Source of the DNA: Anaerolineaceae bacterium 46_22
GTDB lineage: Bacteria; Chloroflexota; Anaerolineae; Anaerolineales; Anaerolineaceae
DNA length: 5,549 bases
NCBI GenBank assembly: GCA_001508595.1
Contig: LGHA01000081.1
Coordinates: 1 to 5,549, forward strand
Direction: 5' to 3'
The notes under the pieces are model-generated. The model was not told where the DNA came from. It worked only from the letters and a program-made list of their open reading frames with translations, and ran no database searches. Position numbers and translations under genes: made by a program. Positions 1-5,549 of this stretch are shown here, in pieces. How positions within the stretch are numbered: the stretch's first letter is position 1; the number at the start of each line of letters is the position of its first letter.

Positions 1-56
1 CTGGTGTCCTCACCAGCTAGAAATCTTACATAAACAATCTATTCTATATGATCTCT
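1..56. repeat. Hairpin-bearing direct repeat, copy 1 (may be cut by window edge)
   Basis: This is the first of two adjacent units with a 56-bp period. It opens with the palindrome CTGGTG-TCCT-CACCAG at 1-16 (6-bp stem, 4-nt loop) and carries the block ACATAAACAATCTATT at 28-43. Compared with the unit starting at 57, 37 of the first 43 positions are identical without gaps; similarity then fades. The window starts exactly at the palindrome, so the stem or the array may extend to the left. There is no T-tract after the stem, so it does not look like a standard intrinsic terminator. The function is unknown. Confidence 0.75.
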
Positions 57-112
57 CTGGTGTCCTCACCAGAGAGCAAACCCACATAAACAATCTATTT
101 TCATTGGATCGC
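57..112. repeat. Hairpin-bearing direct repeat, copy 2
   Basis: This is the second unit of the 56-bp repeat, with the same palindrome at 57-72 and the same 16-base block at 84-99. Here the stem is longer: 53-62 pairs perfectly with 67-76 (10 bp) around the loop TCCT. The block between hairpin and conserved 16-mer differs from copy 1 at several places (17-27 versus 73-83), so the copies have diverged and are not a recent exact duplication. Because both the palindrome and the following block are conserved, this is not a CRISPR repeat-spacer pattern. It could be a member of a dispersed intergenic repeat family; that part is a guess. Confidence 0.75.
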
Positions 113-462
113 TTTTGATATTTGATATTCTGGCTGACTGCCTCAGATATTAACAAGACAACCATCCTTATCCCATATCGTCAACCAGATCATAGGGCTT
201 GATTCCATGTTCCTACATTTTAATTAACAACAATAATCATACCCACTTCGTCAATCAAATGCATCAGCCAAACAAAATCCCGACCATTGACAAATAATTC
301 ATAAGGTATCAAAATAACCAAAGACTGTAAAACTTTGATAATCTGGACATAAATAACGCACGATTTGAATTACATGAGCCATGAAGACTAACTTCGCAAC
401 CTAAACACCTGGTTCCCATCAAAATAATCAGACCAAAAGAGCCTAATTCCCCCATTTTCCCC
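113..462. other. AT-rich intergenic region without a recognisable gene
   Basis: About 350 bases upstream of the mraZ promoter carry no convincing coding sequence on either strand. ATG-started frames here are very short (for example 7 to 12 codons near 259 and 382) and have no Shine-Dalgarno sequence. The heptamer TTTGATA is tandem at 114-127 and recurs at 334-340, where it could pair weakly with TATCAAA at 307-313 across a 20-nt gap. A perfect TTGACA stands at 287-292, but 17 bp further there is only CAAAAT, so a promoter there is doubtful. A pyrimidine-rich stretch (447-464) lies just before the promoter below. I see no tRNA, riboswitch or terminator. Confidence 0.6.
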
Positions 463-491
463 TTGATTTAAAAAGATGATTACGCTATACT
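463..491 (+). promoter_or_regulatory. Sigma-70 type promoter of the mraZ operon
   Basis: The -35 element TTGATT (463-468) and -10 element TATACT (486-491) are separated by the ideal 17 bp. Each matches the vegetative consensus in at least 4 of 6 positions, including the key bases TTGA and TA...T. Transcription would start near 498, giving an untranslated leader of about 85 nt before the mraZ ATG. It lies directly before the MraZ box, which is the arrangement expected for the main promoter of this operon. The call rests on sequence only. Confidence 0.75.
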
Positions 492-500
492 AGAAACACT

Positions 501-535
501 AGTGGTTAAAAGTGGAGAATAGTGGGTTGAAGTGG
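501..535 (+). promoter_or_regulatory. MraZ box: four AGTGG repeats at 10-bp spacing
   Basis: AGTGG occurs at 501, 511, 521 and 531, exactly one helical turn apart, each followed by five variable bases. Known MraZ operators are arrays of short direct repeats at 10-bp spacing: TGGGN repeats in E. coli and AAAGTGK repeats in mollicutes. Here the second copy reads AAAAGTGG and the third AGTGGG, so the match is good. The array lies just downstream of the predicted transcription start, so bound MraZ would block promoter escape or early elongation. This predicts autoregulation of the whole operon by the first gene. A fifth AGTGG at 571 is in the same 10-bp phase. Confidence 0.85.
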
Positions 536-536
536 A

Positions 537-555
537 GCGCCGGCATACCCGGCGC
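537..555 (+). promoter_or_regulatory. GC-rich hairpin in the mraZ leader
   Basis: GCGCCGG at 537-543 is perfectly complementary to CCGGCGC at 549-555 around a 5-nt loop (CATAC). All seven pairs are G-C, so the stem should be stable in RNA. It begins right after the last AGTGG repeat and ends 12 nt before the Shine-Dalgarno sequence. No U-tract follows, so it is unlikely to be a simple intrinsic terminator. It might protect the 5' end or tune translation of mraZ; the sequence does not tell which. Confidence 0.55.
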
Positions 556-567
556 GCCATTGGTATT

Positions 568-572
568 AGGAG
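568..572 (+). promoter_or_regulatory. Ribosome binding site of mraZ
   Basis: AGGAG lies 11 nt before the ATG at 584, somewhat further than usual but the best Shine-Dalgarno match in the leader. It supports the ATG at 584 over the in-frame GTG at 512, which lies inside the second MraZ repeat. The last two bases are shared with the extra AGTGG at 571-575. Confidence 0.7.
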
Positions 573-583
573 TGGTAGAACAG

Positions 584-1024
584 ATGTTCTTGGGTCAGTA
601 TGAGCACACCATTGATGAAAAAGGCCGAATAACCATTCCCTCCAAATTCAGGGAGGCTTTAGGGGAGTCAGTTTATATCACCCAGGGCTTTGATGGTAAC
701 TTACAGGCTTTTCCAGCAGATTTGTTTGAATTGATGGCAAAGCAGGTGCGTTCAATCAGTTATTTAGACTCAAACAGCCGCTTGCTCCGCCGAATTCTCT
801 TTGCTAACGCAGAGAAAACAAGTTTTGACAGTGCCGGTCGCGTTCTTTTACCTGCATTCCTGAGAGAGACTGCAAATCTCAAGGGGGTCGCAGTTGTGGT
901 CGGCAGTGGCGAATACTTCGAATTGTGGTCGCCAGAAAACTGGCAAGCACAACAAACATCGCTGAATGATATCGAAGCGAATGAAAAAAGATTCAGCGCC
1001 CTGGATTTAAAGACCCTACAATGA
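584..1024 (+). CDS. mraZ: Transcriptional regulator MraZ
   Basis: MraZ is a nucleoid-associated, ring-forming DNA-binding protein that controls the dcw operon, usually as a repressor of its own promoter. The product is 146 residues, the normal family length. It has two SpoVT/AbrB-like swapped-hairpin domains. The first carries the DxxxR signature as D11-EKG-R15 followed by ITIPSKFRE; the second has D82-SAG-R86 followed by VLLPAFLRE. The region VVVGSGEYFELWSPENW (105-120) is typical of the C-terminal half. The reading frame stays open upstream to a GTG at 512, but family proteins begin at MFLGQYEH, which fixes the start at the ATG at 584. That start also has a Shine-Dalgarno sequence, and the 24 extra residues would be encoded by operator and hairpin. 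The stop overlaps the start of rsmH (ATGA), suggesting translational coupling. The MraZ box at 501-535 is the likely target of the protein. Confidence 0.96.
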   Translation: MFLGQYEHTIDEKGRITIPSKFREALGESVYITQGFDGNLQAFPADLFELMAKQVRSISYLDSNSRLLRRILFANAEKTSFDSAGRVLLPAFLRETANLKGVAVVVGSGEYFELWSPENWQAQQTSLNDIEANEKRFSALDLKTLQ

Positions 1025-2001
1025 ACGACACAAATCATGGGGAGGGAGCCGTCGCTGGCAGCCCCGGCGATCAATTCCCCCACCAACCAGTTCTTTACCA
1101 TGAAGTCCTGGATGCTTTGGCACCTGAGCCTGGCAAAAATTACCTTGACGGCACGCTGGGCGCTGCAGGCCATGCAGAGGGCATTCTCAATGCCACAACG
1201 CCCGACGGGAGCTTGCTCGGTCTTGACCTTGACCCGGAAGCGCTGGCTATTGCTCGCCACCGTCTTTTAGCCTTTGGGGACCGGGCAATCATCCGCCAGG
1301 CATCCTATGAAATAGCACCGGAAATTTTAGCGGAAATTGGGTGGCATAAAGTGAACGGCATCCTGCTTGACCTGGGTGTTTCATCAATGCAAATTGACCG
1401 CCCATCTCGAGGTTTTTCTTTTATGGAAGAAGGTCCTTTGGACATGCGATTCGATCAGGAAGCCGGTAAGACTGCCGCAGACCTGGTCAACACCCTCAGC
1501 GAAGAGGCTTTAGCAAATATTATCTGGAAGTTTGGAGATGAGCGCTATTCCCGCAGAATCGCCCGGGCACTTGTTTCGGAACGACCGATCCACACAACGC
1601 AGGACCTGGTTGCAATCGTTCAGAAAGCTGTACCTGGGTATTCTTCGCAAATACATCCAGCAACCCGCACCTTCCAGGCACTGCGCATCGCTACCAACAG
1701 GGAATTGGAAACGCTTGCCAATGCCCTGCCAGGATTGATCACTTGTCTTGAGCCTGGCGCAAGAATTGCTGTGATTAGCTTCCATTCACTGGAAGATCGG
1801 ATAGTGAAGCAAACCTTTAAAAAAGAAAGCCGGGATTGCATTTGCCCACCAGAACAACCGGTATGCACCTGTGGACATCAGGCTTCATTAAATATTCTTA
1901 CGAAGAAGCCAATTACGGCTTCAAAGAAAGAAGTTCAGGAAAACCCGCGATCACGCAGCGCAAAGCTGCGCATCGCAGAGAAAAAAAGCAAGGCAAGATA
2001 A
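1021..2001 (+). CDS. rsmH: 16S rRNA (cytosine(1402)-N(4))-methyltransferase RsmH
   Basis: RsmH (MraW) uses S-adenosylmethionine to methylate N4 of cytosine 1402 in 16S rRNA, in the decoding centre of the small subunit. The 326-residue product is close to the family's usual length. The sequence shows HQPVLYHEVLDAL (21-33), the SAM-binding loop YLDGTLGAAGHAEGIL (41-56), the acidic strand GLDLDPEAL (67-75), GILLDLGVSSMQID (113-126) with GFSFMEEGPLDMRFD (131-145), FQALRIATNREL (218-229) and ISFHSLEDRIVK (252-263). A cysteine-rich segment (C273, C275, C282, C284) and ENPRSRSAKLRIAEK (307-321) near the end are also family hallmarks. The first 20 residues before HQPVL are poorly conserved in the family. 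The ATG overlaps the mraZ stop by 4 nt, and only a weak Shine-Dalgarno sequence precedes it, so coupling to mraZ translation is likely. The last residues are lysine-rich and encoded by a run of seven A. Confidence 0.97.
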   Translation: MNDTNHGEGAVAGSPGDQFPHQPVLYHEVLDALAPEPGKNYLDGTLGAAGHAEGILNATTPDGSLLGLDLDPEALAIARHRLLAFGDRAIIRQASYEIAPEILAEIGWHKVNGILLDLGVSSMQIDRPSRGFSFMEEGPLDMRFDQEAGKTAADLVNTLSEEALANIIWKFGDERYSRRIARALVSERPIHTTQDLVAIVQKAVPGYSSQIHPATRTFQALRIATNRELETLANALPGLITCLEPGARIAVISFHSLEDRIVKQTFKKESRDCICPPEQPVCTCGHQASLNILTKKPITASKKEVQENPRSRSAKLRIAEKKSKAR

Positions 2002-2017
2002 TTGCAAGGTTAAGGCT

Positions 2018-2503
2018 ATGAAAAATCAAATTTTACAAGCCTATAAACAAGCCCCATGGCGAATCCAGATTCAATGGATTGGCCTGTTTCTGCTTGCCCT
2101 GGTGCTAATCGCCGCAATTACAGGTCTTTACCTGAATATCAGTGCCCAGGCAGCAACCTCCGGCCGAAAAATCCAAGTTCTTGAAAGTGATATTGAAGAC
2201 ATTAATAACGAGATTGCAGACCTGACAACGCAACTTGCCAAAGCGCAATCCATTGAAAATATGCGTGCAAGAGCAAAAGAACTTGGCTTCAAAATGATTG
2301 ATCCCAATAATGCCGTGTATCTTGAAATCCCTGGCTATGACCCAAATGCTGATCTTGTACTTGCACCGCCAAGGGTCAATATCATTGCAGAATCTCCAAA
2401 TGTTAAGTCTTCATACAAAATTTCTCTTTGGGAATGGTTCATCGATCAAATCTGGCAGCCAACGAAAAATTCAACACAGCTAGAAGGGGTGGTTCTGCCA
2501 TGA
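2018..2503 (+). CDS. ftsL: FtsL-type cell division protein (septum formation initiator-like)
   Basis: The product (161 residues) is a predicted single-pass membrane protein: a short basic N-terminus (1-19) inside the cell, a hydrophobic segment at about 20-42, and the rest outside. Residues 48-80 are rich in charged and leucine/isoleucine positions (KIQVLESDIEDINNEIADLTTQL is the core) and should form a coiled coil. RARAKELGFKMIDPNNAVYL (83-102) resembles the end of the FtsL/DivIC fold. FtsL works with DivIC/FtsB and FtsQ to recruit and activate FtsW-FtsI at the septum. Sequence alone does not separate FtsL from DivIC; position between rsmH and ftsI argues for FtsL. The family is often near 120 residues, so the tail after about 105 is extra, with a Trp-rich stretch at 137-147. 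AAGGT at 2006-2010 is the ribosome binding site, 7 nt before the ATG. The stop overlaps the ftsI start. Confidence 0.82.
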   Translation: MKNQILQAYKQAPWRIQIQWIGLFLLALVLIAAITGLYLNISAQAATSGRKIQVLESDIEDINNEIADLTTQLAKAQSIENMRARAKELGFKMIDPNNAVYLEIPGYDPNADLVLAPPRVNIIAESPNVKSSYKISLWEWFIDQIWQPTKNSTQLEGVVLP

Positions 2504-4284
2504 AAATGCCTTTCCATGGTCGTTACTTATCTATTGTTATAATTTGTGCCATCCTGGGTGGGGCAATTGTTGTTCAAATGGTTCGCATTAATTACACAAT
2601 CTACGCCCAACAATTAATTGCAAAGTCTGAAGATTACCAGGGCATCGAAAAGGTCATTTATCCATCACGCGGGAACATATATGATCGTTCAGGGCACATC
2701 CTGGCAACCAACCAGGTCGGTTATGAACTTGGTATTGACCTGAAATTTGTTGCAGACCCTGAATCCATCGCTTTTTCTGTTGCATCAATTATCGATGACA
2801 TGGATTATGTGAATGTTTATGAATTAGCCAACACAGAAAAGCGTGATGTCGAGAACAGGTACTTCGTTCTCTCAAGCTATGTGAGCAAAGAAAAGATTGA
2901 CGAACTTGCAAGGTTAAAGGAAAACTACTCTGAACGACGCCAGGAGCAGAAATCCAGCAAACCCAGTTTATCTGGTTTGGTCTGGTACCCTATGCAGCAG
3001 CGAACGTACCCTGAAGGCACCTTAGCCGCAAACATTCTTGGTTTTTACAATTACTTTTCTCGTGAAACAGCCCAGGGCGTCTATGGGATTGAAGAGGCGT
3101 ACAACCGACTGCTGACTGGCAAACCCCAAAGCGTCTTTATGCCAAATGACCCCTACCTGGTTGAAGCATTACCTGATATTCAACCTGGCGCAAGCCTGGT
3201 TCTCACCATCGATCGTGAAATCCAGAGTATGGTTGAAAGGACACTTTCAGACGCCATCGAATGGTCGGGTGCAGAAGGCGGAACCATCATTGTTGCTGAC
3301 CCGAAAACCGGCGAAATCCTTGGCATGGCAAGCACCCCCTACTTCAATCCCAACGAATATTGGAAATATGAAGAGACATTTCCTGGAATCACACCCTATA
3401 ATAGGGCGATCGGTACAACCTACGAACCCGGATCGGTGTTTAAGGTCATCACCATGGCTGCTGCGTTGGACAGCGGTGTTGCTGAACCCAGCACAACATA
3501 TAATGATTCGTCCGGTGTTTATTGGGTTGCCAACAGCTGGCCTATTTACAACTGGGATGGCGGTGCCTGGGGTGTCCAGGACATGACCGGCTGTATGCAG
3601 CATTCATTGAATGTCTGTCTAGCCCACGTGGCAGTTGACCTCTTACAAGAAGACCTGTTTTATCAGTACCTGCAAGCCTTCGGTTTTGGCAGGAGCACAG
3701 GCATCGATCTTGCCAGCGAAGCGAATTATCCACTGCGTCTGCCAACAAATAATCAATGGGTTGAAATTGATCTTGCGACAAACTCCTTTGGGCAGGGTAT
3801 TGCCGTCACCCCCATCCAAATGGTGACTGCAATCTCTGCGGTTGCCAATGACGGCATGATGATGACCCCCCATGTAGTACGCAGCGTCATTGATCGTGGG
3901 CAGCAGTATGATGTCACGCCCCAGGTCATCAACAGCCCAATATCTCCAGAAACAGCCCATACCTTAAGCCAAATGCTCACCATTGCCCTTCAAGAAGAAG
4001 CTTCAGATGCCCTTATTGAGGGCTACACCATTGCTGGCAAAACCGGCACCGGGGAAATTCCAACTGAATTCGGATATACCAGTGAATTAACCAATGCATC
4101 CTTCGTTGGATGGGGGCCTTCAGATGACCCCCAATTCCTCGTTTATGTGTGGCTCGAAAAACCGACCATCTCTAAATGGGGCTCTGTCGTTGCTGCCCCG
4201 GTCTTTCGAGATGTGGTCGAACAACTTGTTGTCTTGATGCGGATTCCCCCTGACAATATCCGATTGGGGACGGCAAATGAGTAA
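2500..4284 (+). CDS. ftsI: Peptidoglycan D,D-transpeptidase FtsI (class B penicillin-binding protein)
   Basis: This enzyme cross-links peptide stems of new septal peptidoglycan and is the target of beta-lactams. The 594-residue product has a short cytoplasmic N-terminus, a membrane anchor (about 10-29), a pedestal/dimerisation domain and a transpeptidase domain (about 255-580). The pedestal shows YPSRGNIYDRSGHILATN (54-71), QRTYPEGTLAANILGF (167-182) and YGIEEAYNRLLTG (195-207). All three catalytic motifs are present: S312-VF-K315 with the nucleophilic serine, S369-L-N371, and K514-T-G-T. No PASTA domain follows. A charged, low-conservation stretch lies at 141-155. The start is the ATG at 2500, overlapping the ftsL stop as ATGA and preceded by a purine-rich AGAAGGGG (2482-2489). 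The frame is open upstream to 2428 inside ftsL, but those residues do not look like this family. FtsL is its expected partner; MurF, encoded next, makes the precursor it acts on. An elongation-type PBP2 is less likely given the dcw setting. Confidence 0.95.
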   Translation: MKMPFHGRYLSIVIICAILGGAIVVQMVRINYTIYAQQLIAKSEDYQGIEKVIYPSRGNIYDRSGHILATNQVGYELGIDLKFVADPESIAFSVASIIDDMDYVNVYELANTEKRDVENRYFVLSSYVSKEKIDELARLKENYSERRQEQKSSKPSLSGLVWYPMQQRTYPEGTLAANILGFYNYFSRETAQGVYGIEEAYNRLLTGKPQSVFMPNDPYLVEALPDIQPGASLVLTIDREIQSMVERTLSDAIEWSGAEGGTIIVADPKTGEILGMASTPYFNPNEYWKYEETFPGITPYNRAIGTTYEPGSVFKVITMAAALDSGVAEPSTTYNDSSGVYWVANSWPIYNWDGGAWGVQDMTGCMQHSLNVCLAHVAVDLLQEDLFYQYLQAFGFGRSTGIDLASEANYPLRLPTNNQWVEIDLATNSFGQGIAVTPIQMVTAISAVANDGMMMTPHVVRSVIDRGQQYDVTPQVINSPISPETAHTLSQMLTIALQEEASDALIEGYTIAGKTGTGEIPTEFGYTSELTNASFVGWGPSDDPQFLVYVWLEKPTISKWGSVVAAPVFRDVVEQLVVLMRIPPDNIRLGTANE

Positions 4285-4289
4285 AAGGA
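4285..4289 (+). promoter_or_regulatory. Ribosome binding site that fixes the murF GTG start
   Basis: AAGGA lies 6 nt before the GTG at 4296. No ATG is available in this frame between the upstream in-frame stop (TGA at 4278-4280) and the conserved N-terminal region, so this site decides the start. It begins immediately after the ftsI stop codon, so ribosomes finishing ftsI would end next to it. Confidence 0.75.
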
Positions 4290-4295
4290 ACCCCA

Positions 4296-5549
4296 GTGTT
4301 TAACCTGAAGGACATCGTCCAAGCCCTGACCAAAATACAATTGCCGCTGCTGGATTTACCAATCAGCAGTGTTGTGATTGATTCGCGCCAGGCAGCACCG
4401 GGCAGCCTTTTCATCGCCTTACGGGGTGAACAAACCGACGGACACGAATATGTCCAGAACGCCTTTGACAATGGGGCAGTTTTAGCCCTTGTTCATAGAC
4501 AGGTATCTGACAAACACCAAACGCTGGACTTCCGACAAACGGATATTACGTTTGAGGATATCAACACAGACCTACCGCTCTGTTTGCTGGTCGAAGATAC
4601 GCTTCAAGCCCTGCAAAATTTTGCAGCCTTTTGGCGAGCGGAACACCCTGTTCGCACAATTGGGATAACAGGAAGCGTTGGTAAAACAACCACCAAGGAA
4701 TTGACCGCATCGCTGCTTGCGCAAAAGTTTAAGGTGTTAAAAAACCCGGGAAATCGAAACAATGAAATCGGTTTGCCCTTGACCTTGCTGGAGCTCGAGG
4801 ACCGCCATGAAGTTGCTGTCCTCGAAATGGGCTTTTATGTCCCGGGTGAAATCCGCACCCTCTGCGAAATTGCTAAACCGCAGATTGGCGTCCTGACCAA
4901 TATCGGGACAGTCCACGCCGAACGTGCCGGCTCACAGGAGATCATCGCCAGAGGGAAAGCCGAGCTGGTGGAAATGCTGCCGCCAGGGCCTGAAGGCATT
5001 GCCATCCTCAATATGGATGATGCTTATGTCAGTGCAATGGCAGACCAGACTCGGGCGGATGTATTTACTTACGGCATTGAGCAAAAAGCCGATCTTATGG
5101 CTGCTGGTATTGAAACACACGGTCTGAGCGGGACTTCTTGTAACCTGATTTTCCAGGGACAAACCCATCAGGTTCATTCACCTTTGCTGGGAGCCTTTTC
5201 TGCATACACCATTTTACGGGCTGCTGCAGTTGCCATAAAGGAAGGGCTTGATTGGGAAGCAATTGAAACAGGGATTGCAGGCAGCCAGATCGACTTAAGA
5301 ATGCGGCAGTTTTCATCCCCCGTTGGGGCAGTCATCCTGGATGACACTTACAACGCCTCTCCCGCCTCAACCACTGCTGCCCTGAAGTTACTGGGAGATC
5401 TTGAAGGGCGAAAGATTGCCATCCTGGGAGATATGCTTGAACTGGGTCAATACGAGCGATCCGGGCATTATGAGGTTGGAAAATTCGCCGCAAAAATTGC
5501 TGATGTTTTGATACTGGTTGGTGAGCGATCGAAGACCATCGCAGAAGCA
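4296..5549 (+). CDS. murF: UDP-N-acetylmuramoyl-tripeptide--D-alanyl-D-alanine ligase MurF (3' end outside window)
   Basis: MurF is the cytoplasmic ATP-dependent ligase that adds D-Ala-D-Ala to UDP-MurNAc-tripeptide, the last soluble step before lipid I. The frame runs without a stop from a GTG start to the window edge: 418 residues, so perhaps 30 to 50 are missing at the C-terminus compared with typical members. The N-terminal substrate domain shows VIDSRQAAPGSLFIALRGE (27-45) and DGHEY. The central domain has the P-loop GITGSVGKTTTKE (123-135; K130, T131), NRNNEIGLPLTLL (153-165), E177 in VLEMG for metal binding, H207 in TNIGTVHAER, and K221 in ARGKAEL, the position of the carbamylated lysine in Mur ligases. 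The C-terminal domain begins near 335, with ILDDTYNASPAS (347-358) and ILGDMLELG (376-384). The DDTYNA and LGDMLELG signatures favour MurF over MurE or MurC. The gene starts 11 nt after ftsI, so it is probably co-transcribed. murE does not lie between them. Confidence 0.95.
   Translation, partial: MFNLKDIVQALTKIQLPLLDLPISSVVIDSRQAAPGSLFIALRGEQTDGHEYVQNAFDNGAVLALVHRQVSDKHQTLDFRQTDITFEDINTDLPLCLLVEDTLQALQNFAAFWRAEHPVRTIGITGSVGKTTTKELTASLLAQKFKVLKNPGNRNNEIGLPLTLLELEDRHEVAVLEMGFYVPGEIRTLCEIAKPQIGVLTNIGTVHAERAGSQEIIARGKAELVEMLPPGPEGIAILNMDDAYVSAMADQTRADVFTYGIEQKADLMAAGIETHGLSGTSCNLIFQGQTHQVHSPLLGAFSAYTILRAAAVAIKEGLDWEAIETGIAGSQIDLRMRQFSSPVGAVILDDTYNASPASTTAALKLLGDLEGRKIAILGDMLELGQYERSGHYEVGKFAAKIADVLILVGERSKTIAEA

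Noticed and set aside
53..76. Intrinsic transcription terminator
   Set aside because: The 10-bp stem is strong, but no T-tract follows on the + strand (CAAACCC) and none on the - strand. A role in termination cannot be shown from sequence.
1..112. CRISPR array
   Set aside because: There are only two units, with an internal palindrome, and the would-be spacer is itself conserved between copies (16 identical bases). No cas gene is present.
259..297. Short leader-peptide frame of 12 codons
   Set aside because: It has no Shine-Dalgarno sequence, no regulatory codon run, and lies well upstream of the likely promoter.
287..315. Second promoter with perfect TTGACA
   Set aside because: The matching -10 at 17 bp is only CAAAAT, and no gene starts within about 260 bases. 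The promoter at 463-491 is far better placed.
512..583. GTG-started N-terminal extension of mraZ (24 extra residues)
   Set aside because: The extension is encoded by the MraZ box and the GC hairpin, and the GTG is part of a repeat. MraZ proteins begin at MFLGQYEH, and a Shine-Dalgarno sequence precedes that ATG.
760..1260. Minus-strand open frame of 166 codons across mraZ and rsmH
   Set aside because: It lies opposite two genes that are certain, shows no recognisable family features, and is a shadow of their codon pattern. The same holds for minus-strand frames at 3247-3603 and 3643-3960.
2428..2499. Upstream extension of ftsI inside ftsL
   Set aside because: The 24 residues are the ftsL tail read in another frame. 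The ATG at 2500 has an ATGA overlap and a purine-rich site ahead and leads straight into a basic N-terminus and membrane anchor.

Overview
The window holds the promoter-proximal part of a bacterial division and cell wall (dcw) cluster. Five genes lie head to tail on the + strand: mraZ, rsmH (mraW), an ftsL-type gene, ftsI (a class B penicillin-binding protein) and the first 418 codons of murF, which runs off the right edge. The gene set shows a peptidoglycan-making bacterium. The wording of the proteins (the MraZ start MFLGQYEHTIDEKGR, the FtsL form with a long tail, GITGSVGKTTTKE in MurF, ftsI followed directly by murF) reminds me most of Chloroflexota, class Anaerolineae. That assignment is recall-based inference, not proof. 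By eye the coding part has intermediate GC and the upstream part is clearly AT-rich.

Layout. Positions 1-112 hold two copies of a 56-bp direct repeat. Each copy begins with a CTGGTG/CACCAG hairpin, and the array may continue beyond the left edge. Positions 113-462 are AT-rich and I find no gene there. Positions 463-583 are a compact control region. It has a near-consensus sigma-70 type promoter (TTGATT, 17 bp, TATACT), then four AGTGG direct repeats at exact 10-bp spacing (a MraZ box), then a 7-bp all-GC hairpin, then the mraZ Shine-Dalgarno sequence. From 584 onward almost every base is coding. mraZ/rsmH and ftsL/ftsI overlap by ATGA, rsmH and ftsL are 16 nt apart, and ftsI and murF are 11 nt apart. 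No terminator or obvious new promoter interrupts the row, so it looks like one operon.

How the genes work together. MraZ is a DNA-binding regulator that probably controls its own operon through the box in the leader. RsmH methylates 16S rRNA. FtsL and FtsI belong to the septal wall synthesis machine: FtsL is a membrane-anchored coiled-coil scaffold and FtsI is the cross-linking transpeptidase. MurF makes the complete UDP-MurNAc-pentapeptide that is later used as the transpeptidase substrate. murE, often found between ftsI and murF, is absent from that position.

I see no undescribed defence, mobile or RNA-guided system here. The points most worth a second look are the left-edge hairpin repeats, the regular MraZ box with its GC hairpin, the long Trp-rich tail of the FtsL protein, and the missing murE.
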